Source: Pseudomonas sp. N040 (GTDB lineage: Bacteria > Pseudomonadota > Gammaproteobacteria > Pseudomonadales > Pseudomonadaceae). Taken from it: a stretch of 64,000 nt of DNA. The stretch is from assembly GCF_015637705.1 (NCBI RefSeq), contig NZ_JADOBE010000001.1, positions 496,001-560,000 of the forward strand, given 5' to 3'. Both the position numbers and the translations under genes were made by a program. Each line of letters starts with the position of its first letter. Positions within the stretch are counted from its first letter, which is position 1. The notes beneath the pieces are model-generated. The model was not told the DNA's origin and did no database searches. It saw nothing but the letters and a program-made list of their open reading frames with translations. Shown piece by piece: positions 31,852 through 40,432 of the stretch.

Positions 31852-32259
31852 TTATGACTTGCCAGGGGCGGCGCCGGGGTACTGCGGCAGGTCGTCGCCG
31901 ATCCGCTCCCAGGCTGCCTTCGATGCGACATGGATGTGGTAGGCATTGGCGCATTCGAACGCCGTCTCGACCGTGCCCAGGCGCAACCGGCGCACCCCCG
32001 GCAGTTCGTCGCGGGCGCTGTAGATCGGACTGCCGCAGTTCGAACAGAACACCCGCGCCTTGTGCGGCACGGCGCGGTACTCGCGCAGCAGCTCCTGGCC
32101 GCGGACCATGCGCAGTCGCGCGCTGTCCACCGGGCTCACCGCCACATAGGCCGAGCCTTGCGCCTTGCGGCACTGGGAACAGTGGCAGAGCGAGATTTCC
32201 TCGATGCAGCCGTCGTACTCATAACGCACGCCACCACACAGGCAGCTACCAGTGATCAT
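31852..32259 (-). CDS. GFA-family (glutathione-dependent formaldehyde-activating-like) zinc protein
   Basis: I chose the ATG at 32259 because GGGAG lies 8 bases upstream; the GTG at 32268 overlaps that site. The 135-residue product has the zinc-binding Cys set: 'GSCLCGGVRYEYDG', 'LCHCSQCRKAQGSAYVAV' and 'FCSNCGSPIYS'. The family is named for Gfa, which speeds S-hydroxymethyl-glutathione formation, but most members have no proven activity. It is the first gene of a short pair with the SRPBCC gene. Confidence 0.9.
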   Translation of the reverse strand: MITGSCLCGGVRYEYDGCIEEISLCHCSQCRKAQGSAYVAVSPVDSARLRMVRGQELLREYRAVPHKARVFCSNCGSPIYSARDELPGVRRLRLGTVETAFECANAYHIHVASKAAWERIGDDLPQYPGAAPGKS

Positions 32260-32308
32260 CTGCGCCACTCCCGGGAGAACTACAGCGTGCAGCTTAGCCG
32301 AGTCCGCG

Positions 32309-33208
32309 CTACGGGCGCTCGAGGCCGCGCAGACGCAGGCGTAACTGCGGCCACAGCAGGTTCAGCGCCAGGCCGCCGAGCACCAGTGCGGCGGCGCCGA
32401 GTTTCCAGGCCGGCAGGCGCTCATCCAGCCACAGCGCCGCGCTGCCCATGCCGAACAGCGGCACCAGCAGGGCCATGGGGGTGATGGTCGCCGCCGGGTG
32501 GCGGGCCAGCAACCAGGCCCAGGCGGCATAGCCGAACAGCGAGTTGCCCCAGGCCTGCCAGCCCACGGCCAGCCAGGTATGCGCATCAGCGGCGCGCAGG
32601 CCGCTGCTGATGGCGTCCCAGCCTTCCAGTTGCAGTGACAACAGCGCCAGCACCGGTACGGCAAACAGGCTGGACCAGACCACGTAGGCCAGCAGGTTGG
32701 TGCGCCCCGCCTGGCGCGCCACCAGATTGCCACAGGCCCAGGACATGGCCGCCAGCAGCACCAGCGCCAGCCCCAGCAACGTGGTACTGCCATCGGTATG
32801 GCGGATGATGATGGCGATTCCGCCACAGGCCAGCAGCAGTGCCAGCCACTGGATACGCTGCAGCCGTTCGCCGGAGAAATACATGGCCAGGCCGATGGTG
32901 AAGAACACCTGCACCTGAATCACCAGCGAGGCCAGCCCTGGCGAGATATGGCCATTCATCGCGACATACAGCACACCGAACTGGCCCACGCCGATCAGCA
33001 GTCCGTAGGCCGCCAGATTGCCCCAGGAAACCGCCGGTCTGGGCAGCAGGAACACCGCCGGCACGGCCGCCAGGCTGAAGCGCAGGGTGGCGAACAGCAG
33101 TGGCGGCAGCTGGCCGAGGGCCAGCTTGATCACCACGAAGTTGCTGCCCCACACCGCGACCACGGCCAGGGCCAGGAGCAGGTGACGGAACGGCAGGCTG
33201 GAGTTCAT
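32309..33208 (-). CDS. EamA/DMT-superfamily transporter
   Basis: The 299-residue product has ten predicted membrane helices in two EamA repeats. The first begins 'LALAVVAVWGSNFVVIKLALGQLPPLLFATLRFSLAAVPAVFLL', the second 'LALVLLAAMSWACGNLVARQAGR'. It ends in the usual 'DERLPAWKLGAAALVLGGLALNLL'. Members of this branch (RhaT/YedA-like) export amino acids and metabolites. The ATG at 33208 has GGAA upstream, and the longer frame to 33568 has no ribosome site. Immediate neighbours do not reveal the substrate. Confidence 0.9.
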   Translation of the reverse strand: MNSSLPFRHLLLALAVVAVWGSNFVVIKLALGQLPPLLFATLRFSLAAVPAVFLLPRPAVSWGNLAAYGLLIGVGQFGVLYVAMNGHISPGLASLVIQVQVFFTIGLAMYFSGERLQRIQWLALLLACGGIAIIIRHTDGSTTLLGLALVLLAAMSWACGNLVARQAGRTNLLAYVVWSSLFAVPVLALLSLQLEGWDAISSGLRAADAHTWLAVGWQAWGNSLFGYAAWAWLLARHPAATITPMALLVPLFGMGSAALWLDERLPAWKLGAAALVLGGLALNLLWPQLRLRLRGLERP

Positions 33209-33496
33209 GGTGGATTCCGCGCGCCGCTGGGGCAGCCGTTGCAGGGGGGAGGTCATGCTACGCGCGGGCGGACTGAAGCGGCAAGCGAGGCTGCCGGTTT
33301 GACGCTGGGGCCGTGCTTTGCGGCGGTCCTCCAGCCGGTCAAAGCCGGCTTGCAGGGTGGACAACCGCATTCTTCTCCAGCATCTTTGCCCGGTCCGGCC
33401 AAGGGCTGACTTGGCCAATCCTGATACCGCCATCCTGCGCGGCTCATCCTGGCAATGGGCAGGCCGGGTCTTGCATCGCTGCTCCAAGGAGAACGC

Positions 33497-34432
33497 ATGA
33501 TTCAAAGGGAAATAGTGATTCTGGGGCAGCGCCGAACCGTAGCTGGCGACCGGGACTATCTCGGGCAAATGGGCGATGAGTTCGAAGCGGACACCACGGC
33601 GCTTCTGGCGGCGCTGTGCAACCCGGACGCTACGGCCGTCGACATTGGGGCCAACATCGGACTGACCACCCTCGCATTGTCTGCTATCTGCAGTGAGGGC
33701 AGCGTCCTGGCAATTGAGCCGGTGCCGGTCACATTCACGCTGCTGGACAGCAATCTCGCGACCGCCGGCGTGCAGAATGTCTCGACCTTCAATGTTGCGC
33801 TCGGGGCCGCGGAGGGCTCGGTCTCCATGTATGTCGATGCCAGCAACCTGGCAACTTCATTCGTGGTGGGTATTGATGCCGGCGCGGGCCATGAAATACC
33901 GATGACCTCGCTCGACTCCCTGGTCTCGCGACAACAGCTGCAGCGGCTTGACTTCATCAAGATCGATGTCGAAGGCTGCGAGCTTGAAGTGCTCAAGGGG
34001 GCCCAGGAAACACTTGCACGCTTCCAACCCATCGTCATGCTGGAGATGAATCACTGGTGCCTGAACGTCTTCCGCCGAGTGTCGCTGCCCGAGTTCAGAG
34101 ACCGGTTGCTGGAGCTGTTCCCCTGCGTCTATGCGGTTGATCACCAAGGATTCCTGGACTTTTCCGAGCCGCTCAACGCCGGTTCCGTGTATCACGCCCA
34201 TGTTTTCGAGAATCGCTACATGAATCTGGTGGCTGGCTTCGATCGGAAGAGCCTGCTGGCCCGGCTCGGTCGCCTGCCAATGGCCGCCCCCTCCGCTGCC
34301 GGGCCGTGCGCGGATGCTGGCCGCGACAGCGCCGAACAGCAACTGCAGGCGGTGCTCGATTCGACCAGTTGGAAACTGACGGCACCATTGCGCCGTCTCT
34401 GCCATTGGGCGAAAACCTCAAGAAAGGGGTAG
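33497..34432 (+). CDS. FkbM-family SAM-dependent methyltransferase
   Basis: The ATG at 33497 has AAGGAGA 5 bases upstream, and the product has 311 residues. The SAM site is 'AVDIGANIGLTTLALS' (Asp49), followed by 'VLAIEPVPVTFTLLDSNLATAGV' and the FkbM signature 'TSLDSLVSRQQLQRLDFIKIDVEGCELEVLKGA'. The C terminus 'LDSTSWKLTAPLRRL' is a tail common on glycan-synthesis glycosyltransferases and methyltransferases. FkbM enzymes O-methylate sugars or natural products. No glycan or polyketide genes are nearby, so it is an orphan. Its codon use looks less GC-rich than its neighbours, which may mark acquisition. Confidence 0.9.
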   Translation: MIQREIVILGQRRTVAGDRDYLGQMGDEFEADTTALLAALCNPDATAVDIGANIGLTTLALSAICSEGSVLAIEPVPVTFTLLDSNLATAGVQNVSTFNVALGAAEGSVSMYVDASNLATSFVVGIDAGAGHEIPMTSLDSLVSRQQLQRLDFIKIDVEGCELEVLKGAQETLARFQPIVMLEMNHWCLNVFRRVSLPEFRDRLLELFPCVYAVDHQGFLDFSEPLNAGSVYHAHVFENRYMNLVAGFDRKSLLARLGRLPMAAPSAAGPCADAGRDSAEQQLQAVLDSTSWKLTAPLRRLCHWAKTSRKG

Positions 34433-34505
34433 GTATCCCGGAGGCCTGCATGCTTTGCAGTGGTATCCGTCCCGCAAACCTGAAAATCCAACAACAAGGT
34501 GCCCT

Positions 34506-35732
34506 ATGTCCTTCGCTGCTCCCCGCCGCCTGCTCAAGCCGGCCCTCCTTCTCGTCGTGCTGGCCGTTCTGGCCTGGCTGGCGCATCTGGGTTATCGGGT
34601 CTGGCAGTTTGAAACGCTGTTTGCCCCGGAGCGGATCGTCGAGAACTTCCGCAACATGCCCAAGCTGTTCGACACCAACCTGATCCGCAACAGCGGCCCG
34701 GTGTTCGAGCTGGAAACGGCGCCGCAGGCACTGCCGCAAGACTTCAGTTTTCAGGGCAAGACGATTGCCATCAGCGACTGGATCAAGCAGTCCGACACGA
34801 CCGGACTGGTGGTGATGGCCGACAACAAGCTGGTCTTCGAGCAGTATTACCAGGGCAACAGCGCCGAGACGCAGGCGATTTCCTGGTCGGTCGGTAAATC
34901 CTTTGTGTCGGCGCTGATCGGCTTCGCCCTGGCCGACGGCTCGATCAAGAACCTGCAGGACCCGGTCGGCCAGTATGTGCCGCTGCTCAAGGACAGCGGC
35001 TATGCCGACGTCTCCATTCAGGACGTGCTGGAAATGGCCTCCGGCATCGATTTCGACGAGAACTATGCCGACCCGAAATCCGGCATCAACCAGCTCGGTG
35101 AAGAAATCTTCCTCGGTCGTTCGACCAACGAGTGGATCGCCAAACTGCAGAAGGCCGGCCCGCCCGGCAAGGAGCACCATTACATCAGCGTCAATACTCA
35201 GGTGCTGGGCATGGTGCTGGAGGCGGCGACCGGCCAGGACCTGGCCAGCTATATGGAGAAGAACCTGTGGTCGCGGCTGGGCAGCGAAGCTGACGCGCGC
35301 TGGCTGACCGACGCGCATGGTGCCGAGCTGGGCTTCGGCGGCCTGAATGTGCGCACCCGCGACTACGCGCGCTTCGGCCTGCTGTACCTGAATCAGGGCC
35401 GCAACCTGCAGGGCGAACAACTGTTGCCGGCGCAATGGATCAAGGATTCGGTGACCCCGCGCACCGTTTACCTGCAGCCGGGCCGCAGCCGGTTCGAAGG
35501 CATCCCGGCGCTGGGTTATGCGTACCAGTTCTGGATTCCGCAGAGCACCGAGGGCGAGTTCATGGCCATCGGCGTGTACGGCCAGTTCATCTATGTGAAC
35601 CCGACGCGGCAGGTGGTGATTGCCAAGAACTCGGCCTATGCCAACTACAACGTTGACGGCGACCGCATGGAATACGAGGCCATCGAGGCCTTCCGTGCGA
35701 TTGCCCGGCAGGTGGGCAAAGGCGGCGCCTGA
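34506..35732 (+). CDS. Serine beta-lactamase-like hydrolase (class C/NylB type)
   Basis: The 408-residue product has an N-terminal membrane anchor (about residues 11-28), so the enzyme faces the periplasm. The catalytic SxxK is Ser128-Val-Gly-Lys131 in 'ISWSVGKSFVSALIG'. The second motif Tyr lies in 'HHYISVNTQVLG', and 'GGLNVRTRDYARFGLLYLNQGR' is typical of the penicillin-binding/6-aminohexanoate-dimer hydrolase group. The family includes esterases, amidases and peptidases; beta-lactam resistance should not be assumed. It follows the FkbM gene by 73 bases on the same strand. Confidence 0.88.
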   Translation: MSFAAPRRLLKPALLLVVLAVLAWLAHLGYRVWQFETLFAPERIVENFRNMPKLFDTNLIRNSGPVFELETAPQALPQDFSFQGKTIAISDWIKQSDTTGLVVMADNKLVFEQYYQGNSAETQAISWSVGKSFVSALIGFALADGSIKNLQDPVGQYVPLLKDSGYADVSIQDVLEMASGIDFDENYADPKSGINQLGEEIFLGRSTNEWIAKLQKAGPPGKEHHYISVNTQVLGMVLEAATGQDLASYMEKNLWSRLGSEADARWLTDAHGAELGFGGLNVRTRDYARFGLLYLNQGRNLQGEQLLPAQWIKDSVTPRTVYLQPGRSRFEGIPALGYAYQFWIPQSTEGEFMAIGVYGQFIYVNPTRQVVIAKNSAYANYNVDGDRMEYEAIEAFRAIARQVGKGGA

Positions 35733-35747
35733 CGCCAGCGCAAGCAG

Positions 35748-36155
35748 TCACTGCGCGGCGGACAGGGCCTCGCGCAGGGCCTGTGGCAGCGGTACCGGTT
35801 GCCGGCTTTCGGGATCGACGCAGACCTGGGTGAGGCTCGCGCGGAAGGTCACGTTGCCTGCCGCGTTGCGCGCCACCAGCAGAAACGTGAAGGAACTGGT
35901 TCCCGCGGGCTGGTGGCTGACCTGGATGTCGATCACATCATCCCAGGTCATGGTGCTGAGGAATTCGATCGACAGCGCCCGCGCCGGCGGCATGACGCCC
36001 ATCCGGGAAATCTGGCGCAGCCCCGAGCCGCCCAGCAGATGCGTCAGGTATTCCTGCACCGCCTCCACCACGAAGTAGCCAACCCGCGGGGTGAAGATGA
36101 TTCCCGCCGGGTCGCAGTCGCCGAAGAGGATGGTGCGCTTGGTTACAAAATCCAT
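35748..36155 (-). CDS. Acyl-CoA thioesterase (4-hydroxybenzoyl-CoA thioesterase hotdog family)
   Basis: The 135-residue hotdog protein begins 'VTKRTILFGDCDPAGIIFTPRVGYFVVEAVQEYL'. The Asp of 'GDCDPAGI' is the catalytic position in 4HBT enzymes. The central helix and strand 'ARALSIEFLSTMTWDDVIDIQV' and 'FTFLLVARNAAGNVTFRASLTQVCVD' complete the fold. It should hydrolyse acyl-CoA (aromatic or short to medium chain) in the cytosol. It is convergent with the serine hydrolase gene, with 15 bases between stops. Confidence 0.88.
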   Translation of the reverse strand: MDFVTKRTILFGDCDPAGIIFTPRVGYFVVEAVQEYLTHLLGGSGLRQISRMGVMPPARALSIEFLSTMTWDDVIDIQVSHQPAGTSSFTFLLVARNAAGNVTFRASLTQVCVDPESRQPVPLPQALREALSAAQ

Positions 36156-36202
36156 GAAATGTCGCCTTGCTCAGATGTTCGCTCAACCCGCCTGCCGGGT
36201 GC

Positions 36203-36559
36203 TCAGGACAACCATACCAGCAGCAGCCCGACAGCGGCCGGAACAGCCTGGATAAACAGAATCTTGCGGCTGGCGGTGGCCGCGCCATACAGGCCCGCCA
36301 CCAGCACGCAGCTGAGAAAGAACACTTTCACGTCGCTGCCTTGTGCGCCGAGGAGCAGGCCCCAGAACAATCCGGCCGCGAGAAAGCCGTTGTACAGCCC
36401 CTGGTTGGCGGCCAGCACCTTGCTCGCGGTGGCGGCTTCCAGCGTTTGACCAAAGGCCTTCAAACCTGCGGGCTTGTCCCAGAGGAACATTTCCAGCACC
36501 AGAAAATACACATGCAGCAGGGCGACGAGGGTGACGACCAGATTGCTCAGGATGGACAT
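36203..36559 (-). CDS. DUF1304 membrane protein
   Basis: The 118-residue product has four predicted membrane helices. Family motifs are 'LHVYFLVLEMFLWDKPAGLKAFG', 'LAANQGLYNGFLAAGLFWGLL' and the last helix 'QAVPAAVGLLLVW'. The ATG at 36559 has GGAGC upstream; the longer frame adds a non-family extension. The function of DUF1304 is unknown. It is 47 bases upstream of the thioesterase gene on the same strand and may be co-transcribed with it. Confidence 0.9.
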   Translation of the reverse strand: MSILSNLVVTLVALLHVYFLVLEMFLWDKPAGLKAFGQTLEAATASKVLAANQGLYNGFLAAGLFWGLLLGAQGSDVKVFFLSCVLVAGLYGAATASRKILFIQAVPAAVGLLLVWLS

Positions 36560-36732
36560 GCGGGCTCCTTGCTCGGGCCGGGTGAGAGCGGGGTGGACGC
36601 GGAAGCTTAGAGCGGCTGGCGCCGGTTTGTACACTCCGGCAAACGTGCGGCACGCGGCATTGCGCAGCCAGGCCCCGCGGGTATTTTCAAGGCGCTGTAC
36701 GAGTTAAGTGTTGGCGGCAACCCGTAGGGAGG

Positions 36733-36762
36733 GCGTAGGGTGGGCTTCAGCCCACCTTACGC
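36733..36762. repeat. REP palindrome, GTAGGGTGGGC family
   Basis: GCGTAGGGTGGGC-TTCA-GCCCACCTTACGC is a single hairpin with 13-base arms and one mismatch. It lies just beyond the stop of zwf. The rest of 36560-36791 shows no gene. Confidence 0.85.
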
Positions 36763-36791
36763 CTACCAAAAGCGCATTCAACCAAACCCGT

Positions 36792-38234
36792 TCAATCCAG
36801 CCAGGCACGCCCTTGCAGCTCCAGCAGGCTGTGCGCCTGCTCCGGGCCGTTGCTGCCGGCCGGGTAGGGGCGCGGGCTCTGGTAGGTCTCCTGCCAGCCG
36901 CGGATGATCGGGTCGATCCAGCTCCAGGCCGCTTCCACTTCGTCCCTGCGCATAAACAGCGTCGAGTCGCCTTCGATGACGTCCAGCAGCAGGCGTTCGT
37001 AGGCGTCCCAGCGGCGGTTCTGCGGGGCGATATGGGCCATGTTCAGGTCCAGTTCGATCGGCGTCAGGCGCATGCCCTTGCCCGGGCTCTTGCCCATCAG
37101 CTGCAGGCTGATGCGTTCTTCCGGCTGCAGGCGAATGATCAGCCGGTTGGCCTGGCTGCCTTCGAACAGGCGGTGCGGCACAGGCTTGAACTGGATGACG
37201 ATTTCCGAGCGCTTCTGCGCCATGCGCTTGCCGGTGCGCAGGTAGAAGGGCACGCCGGCCCAGCGCCAGTTGTCGATCTCGGCCTGCACGGCGACGAAGG
37301 TTTCGGTGTCGCTGTCGTTGTCGACGTGCTTCTCGAAGTAGTAGGCCGGCACGTCGTGCCCGCCGATGGTGCCGGCGCCGTACTGGCCGCGCACGGTCTT
37401 GTCCTGCACGTCGAGGCCGCTGATCGGCTTCAGCGCCTGGAGGATCTTGACCTTCTCGTTGCGCACCGCTTCGGCGTCGAAGCGCACCGGCGCTTCCATG
37501 GCCACCAGGCACAGCAGCTGCAGCAGGTGGTTCTGCAGCATGTCGCGCATGGCCCCGGATTCCTCGTAGTAGGCGCCGCGATTCTCCACGCCGAGGGTCT
37601 CGTTGACGCTGATCTGCACGTGGTCGATGTGCCCGGCACGCCACACCGGTTCGAACAGGGCGTTGGCAAAGCGCAGGGCCATCAGGTTCTGCACGGTTTC
37701 CTTGCCGAGGAAGTGGTCGATGCGGAACACCTGGGCTTCGCTGAACACCTGGCCCAGCGCGTCGTTCACCGCGCGCGCCGAGGCCAGCGAGTGGCCGATC
37801 GGCTTTTCCACCACGATCCGCGTGTTGGCCCCGGCCAGCCCGGCGATCGACAGGTTGGCGCTGATGCTGGCGACCAGGTCCGGGGCGGTGGCCAGGTAGT
37901 AGATGCGCTGGCGCGGGCCGAGCTTGCCCAGCGAACTGTTGAGCCGGCCGAAGTCGGCGCTTTGCGTGAGGTCCATGGGGAAGTAGTCGAGGCGCTCGGC
38001 GAAGCGGCTCCAGACCAGCGGATCGAAGTCGCCGGGGGCGACCTGGATGCGGCAATGGCGTTCGGCCAGGCGGCAGTATTCGGCCCGGCTCAGGCGATTG
38101 CGCGCGGCGGCGAGGATGCGCATGTCGGCCGCCAGGCGACCGTCACGGTGCAGGTGGTAGAGCGCCGGCAGCAGCTTGTGCAGGGCCAGGTCGCCGGTAC
38201 CGCCGAACACCAGCATGTCACAGGGGGTAGGCAA
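36792..38234 (-). CDS. zwf: Glucose-6-phosphate 1-dehydrogenase
   Basis: The 480-residue product converts glucose-6-phosphate to 6-phosphogluconolactone with NADP or NAD. It shows the dinucleotide motif 'LVFGGTGDLALHKLLPALYHL', the substrate signature 'FRIDHFLGKETVQNLMALRFAN' (catalytic His and Lys), 'EKPIGHSLASARAVN' and 'GVPFYLRTGKRMAQ'. The start appears to be a TTG at 38234: GGAGAG lies 7 bases upstream and it keeps the family's residues before the first strand. The ATG at 38216 would cut these. It diverges from a HexR-type regulator. From memory, P. aeruginosa has a comparable second zwf beside a regulator and the pyc genes. Confidence 0.94.
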   Translation of the reverse strand: MPTPCDMLVFGGTGDLALHKLLPALYHLHRDGRLAADMRILAAARNRLSRAEYCRLAERHCRIQVAPGDFDPLVWSRFAERLDYFPMDLTQSADFGRLNSSLGKLGPRQRIYYLATAPDLVASISANLSIAGLAGANTRIVVEKPIGHSLASARAVNDALGQVFSEAQVFRIDHFLGKETVQNLMALRFANALFEPVWRAGHIDHVQISVNETLGVENRGAYYEESGAMRDMLQNHLLQLLCLVAMEAPVRFDAEAVRNEKVKILQALKPISGLDVQDKTVRGQYGAGTIGGHDVPAYYFEKHVDNDSDTETFVAVQAEIDNWRWAGVPFYLRTGKRMAQKRSEIVIQFKPVPHRLFEGSQANRLIIRLQPEERISLQLMGKSPGKGMRLTPIELDLNMAHIAPQNRRWDAYERLLLDVIEGDSTLFMRRDEVEAAWSWIDPIIRGWQETYQSPRPYPAGSNGPEQAHSLLELQGRAWLD

Positions 38235-38277
38235 ATCAGGGCTCTCCGGGGGGTTTTGAGTGCGGTGGCGATACGCA

Positions 38278-38292
38278 TGTAGTATAACTACA
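38278..38292. promoter_or_regulatory. HexR-type operator between zwf and hexR-like gene
   Basis: TGTAGT-ATA-ACTACA is a perfect 15-base dyad that fits the HexR consensus TGTARTWWWAYTACA known from other gammaproteobacteria. It sits 43 bases upstream of the zwf start and 41 bases upstream of the regulator's start, placed to control both. Confidence 0.8.
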
Positions 38293-38333
38293 GGCGCACT
38301 ACATCTGCCCCGATCATAACCGAGTTATTGCCC

Positions 38334-39200
38334 GTGAACCTCTTGCAACACATCGCCCAGTCCCGTCATTTGCTGCGCAAGTCGGAAATCAAGGTAGCCG
38401 AGCACGTGCTGCTCGATCCGGCGTCGGTCATGCACAGCTCGATGGCCGACCTGGCCCATGAGGTCGGCATCAGCGAGCCGACCATCGTGCGCTTTTGCCG
38501 CGCCATCGGCTGCAGCGGCTTCCAGGACCTCAAGCTCAAGCTGGCGCAGAGCCTGGCCGCCGGCGCCAGCTTCGGCCAGTTCGCCATCCACGAGGACGAC
38601 TCGGTGGCCGACTACAGCCTGAAGATCTTCGACACCACCCTGCACACCCTGATGGAGGTGCGCGAGCGCCTGGACACCCAGGCCCTGCAGAAGGCCATCA
38701 ACGCGATTGCCAGCGCCCAGCGCATCGAGTTCTACGGCTTTGGCGCGTCCGGCGCGGTGGCCGCGGATGCCCAGCACAAGTTCTTCCGCCTGTTGCTGAC
38801 CGCGGCGGCCTACTCCGACCCGCACATGCAGGCGATGTCGGCGGTGACGCTGAAGCCCAGTGACGTGGCCATCTGCATTTCCCAGTCGGGGCGCAGCAAG
38901 GACCTGCTGATCACCGCCAACCTGGTGCGCGAAACCGGCGCCACGCTGATCACCCTGTGCCCGAGCCAGACCCCGCTGGCCGACCTGGCCACGGTCAACC
39001 TGGCGATCGACGTGCAGGAAGACACCGAGATCTACACCCCGCTGACCTCGCGCATCGCCCACCTGGTGGTGATCGACGTGCTGGCAATGGGCGTGGCCAT
39101 GTCGCGGGGCCCGGACCTGGTCAACCACCTGAAGAGCGTCAAGCGCAGCCTGCGCAACCTGCGCCTGTCGCCGAAGACGGTGAAGGCGCAGGACGAGTAG
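38334..39200 (+). CDS. HexR/RpiR-family regulator (HTH + SIS)
   Basis: I chose the GTG at 38334, which gives the family start 'NLLQHIAQSRHLLRKSEIKVAEHVLLDP'; an in-frame TTG at 38328 adds two residues. The 288-residue product has the RpiR helix-turn-helix ('MADLAHEVGISEPTIVRFCRAIGCSGFQDLKLKLAQSL') and a SIS sugar-phosphate domain (about 120-260, 'IEFYGFGASGAVAADAQHKFFRL', 'ICISQSGRSKDLL'). HexR senses 2-keto-3-deoxy-6-phosphogluconate and represses glucose-catabolic genes. Its neighbour is a zwf paralogue, with a matching operator between them. Confidence 0.92.
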   Translation: MNLLQHIAQSRHLLRKSEIKVAEHVLLDPASVMHSSMADLAHEVGISEPTIVRFCRAIGCSGFQDLKLKLAQSLAAGASFGQFAIHEDDSVADYSLKIFDTTLHTLMEVRERLDTQALQKAINAIASAQRIEFYGFGASGAVAADAQHKFFRLLLTAAAYSDPHMQAMSAVTLKPSDVAICISQSGRSKDLLITANLVRETGATLITLCPSQTPLADLATVNLAIDVQEDTEIYTPLTSRIAHLVVIDVLAMGVAMSRGPDLVNHLKSVKRSLRNLRLSPKTVKAQDE

Positions 39201-39315
39201 GGCGGCAGGGCGCTCCCGCAGCCGCCCGGTCAACAGATCTTCATCGGGCTGACGGCAAACTGTCATGCCCGTGCGTCAGGCTGGTGCTCCCTGAAGACTA
39301 CCCGGGAGCAGTGCC

Positions 39316-39507
39316 ATGTCAGTTCGTCACGCAGAGTCCGCGCTGGACAAGAAAACCCGTATCCGCCTCGAAGACCAACGCCGCATGGCCTACCGCCGGG
39401 CCATCGAGGAACGCGTCGAAATGCGCCGCATCGAGCTGGAGCTGGACGCCAGCCTCGGGCGGCTGGTCGGCGCCTACCTCAGCCTGGGGTTGGCGCCGCT
39501 CCGCTGA
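39316..39507 (+). CDS. Small charged protein (63 aa), hypothetical
   Basis: The ATG at 39316 has GGGAGC upstream. The product is 63 residues and mostly helical, with many Arg and Glu ('KKTRIRLEDQRRMAYRRAIEERVEMRRIELELDASLGRL'). It has no signal or membrane segment. I do not recognise a family with certainty, though the fold looks like a short coiled coil. The 3' end overlaps the convergent pycR gene by 29 bases. It could be a real conserved small protein or a chance frame; the ribosome site and composition favour real. Confidence 0.55.
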   Translation: MSVRHAESALDKKTRIRLEDQRRMAYRRAIEERVEMRRIELELDASLGRLVGAYLSLGLAPLR

Positions 39508-40432
39508 AGCGTGCCCCCAGCCGGTCGATCAGCGCGCGTTCGCTGCGAATAAAGCCGATAAAGGCCTGCGCCACCGGCGACAGGCGCTTGTTGCGCGGGT
39601 GCACCACGCACCAGCTGCGGTACAGCGGCAGTTCCTGTACCGGCAGTTCGCACAGGCGTCCGCCGCCCAGCTCCATGCTCACCGCGTGGCGCGGCAGCAG
39701 GGCCAGGCCGAGCCCGGCCAATACTGCCTCGCGCTGCGCCTCGAGCGAGCCCAGCTCCATGCTCTGGGCAAAGTGCGCGCGCTTCTGGTGGCAGTATTCC
39801 TCGCAGGCCTTGCGCGTGCCGGAGCCCTGCTCGCGCACCAGCAGCGGCCAGCCGGTCAGGTCCTGCAGGGTCAGCGCGGGCTGCTGGCACAGCGGGTGAT
39901 CGGGGCGCGCCACGGCGACGATCGGGTTGTTGAGGAACGGCAGGAACTCCAGGGCCATGTCCTGCGGCACCTGCGACATGATCAGCAGGTCGTCGCGGTT
40001 GACGCTCAGGCGCTTGATCGCCTGGGCATGGTTGACCACCGTCAGTTGCAGGCTGACTTCCGGATGCTGCTGGCGGAAGGCGGCAAACAGGTGCGGGGTG
40101 AAGTACTTGGCGCTGGACTCCACCGCCAGGCTGAGCTGGCCCTGCAAGGTGCCCCGCAGGTCGGCCAGCTGCATGTCGAGGCTGTCGAGGCGGGCGAAGA
40201 TGTCCTCGCCGGCCTTGAGCAGTGTCTCGGCGGCCGCGGTCAGGTAGAGCTTCTTGCCGACATAGTCGAACAGTGGCTGGCCGAGCAACTCTTCCAGCTG
40301 GCGAATCTGCAGGCTGACGGCCGGCTGGGAGAGCGCCATTTCTTCTGCCGCGCGGCTGTAGGACAGGCTGGTGCACACCGCGCGGAATATCTGCAGCTGG
40401 CGAAAGGTGATACGCAGCAAGGACTTGCGCAT
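39479..40432 (-). CDS. pycR: LysR-type regulator, PycR-like
   Basis: The 317-residue LTTR has the helix-turn-helix 'TFRQLQIFRAVCTSLSYSRAAEEMALSQPAVSLQIRQLEELLGQPLFDYVGKKLYLT' and a C-terminal co-inducer domain with 'GQLSLAVESSAKYFTPHLFAAF' and 'EAQREAVLAGLGLALLPRHAV'. It diverges from pycA-pycB and occupies the position of P. aeruginosa pycR, a regulator of pyruvate carboxylase linked to lipid metabolism and virulence there. I chose the ATG at 40432; an upstream TTG (40444) is weaker. Confidence 0.88.
   Translation of the reverse strand: MRKSLLRITFRQLQIFRAVCTSLSYSRAAEEMALSQPAVSLQIRQLEELLGQPLFDYVGKKLYLTAAAETLLKAGEDIFARLDSLDMQLADLRGTLQGQLSLAVESSAKYFTPHLFAAFRQQHPEVSLQLTVVNHAQAIKRLSVNRDDLLIMSQVPQDMALEFLPFLNNPIVAVARPDHPLCQQPALTLQDLTGWPLLVREQGSGTRKACEEYCHQKRAHFAQSMELGSLEAQREAVLAGLGLALLPRHAVSMELGGGRLCELPVQELPLYRSWCVVHPRNKRLSPVAQAFIGFIRSERALIDRLGARFSGAAPTPG

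Noticed and set aside
34506..35732. Beta-lactamase (resistance gene)
   Set aside because: SxxK is present, but the overall pattern fits the NylB/esterase-like branch with an N-terminal membrane anchor. Nothing specific points to beta-lactam hydrolysis.
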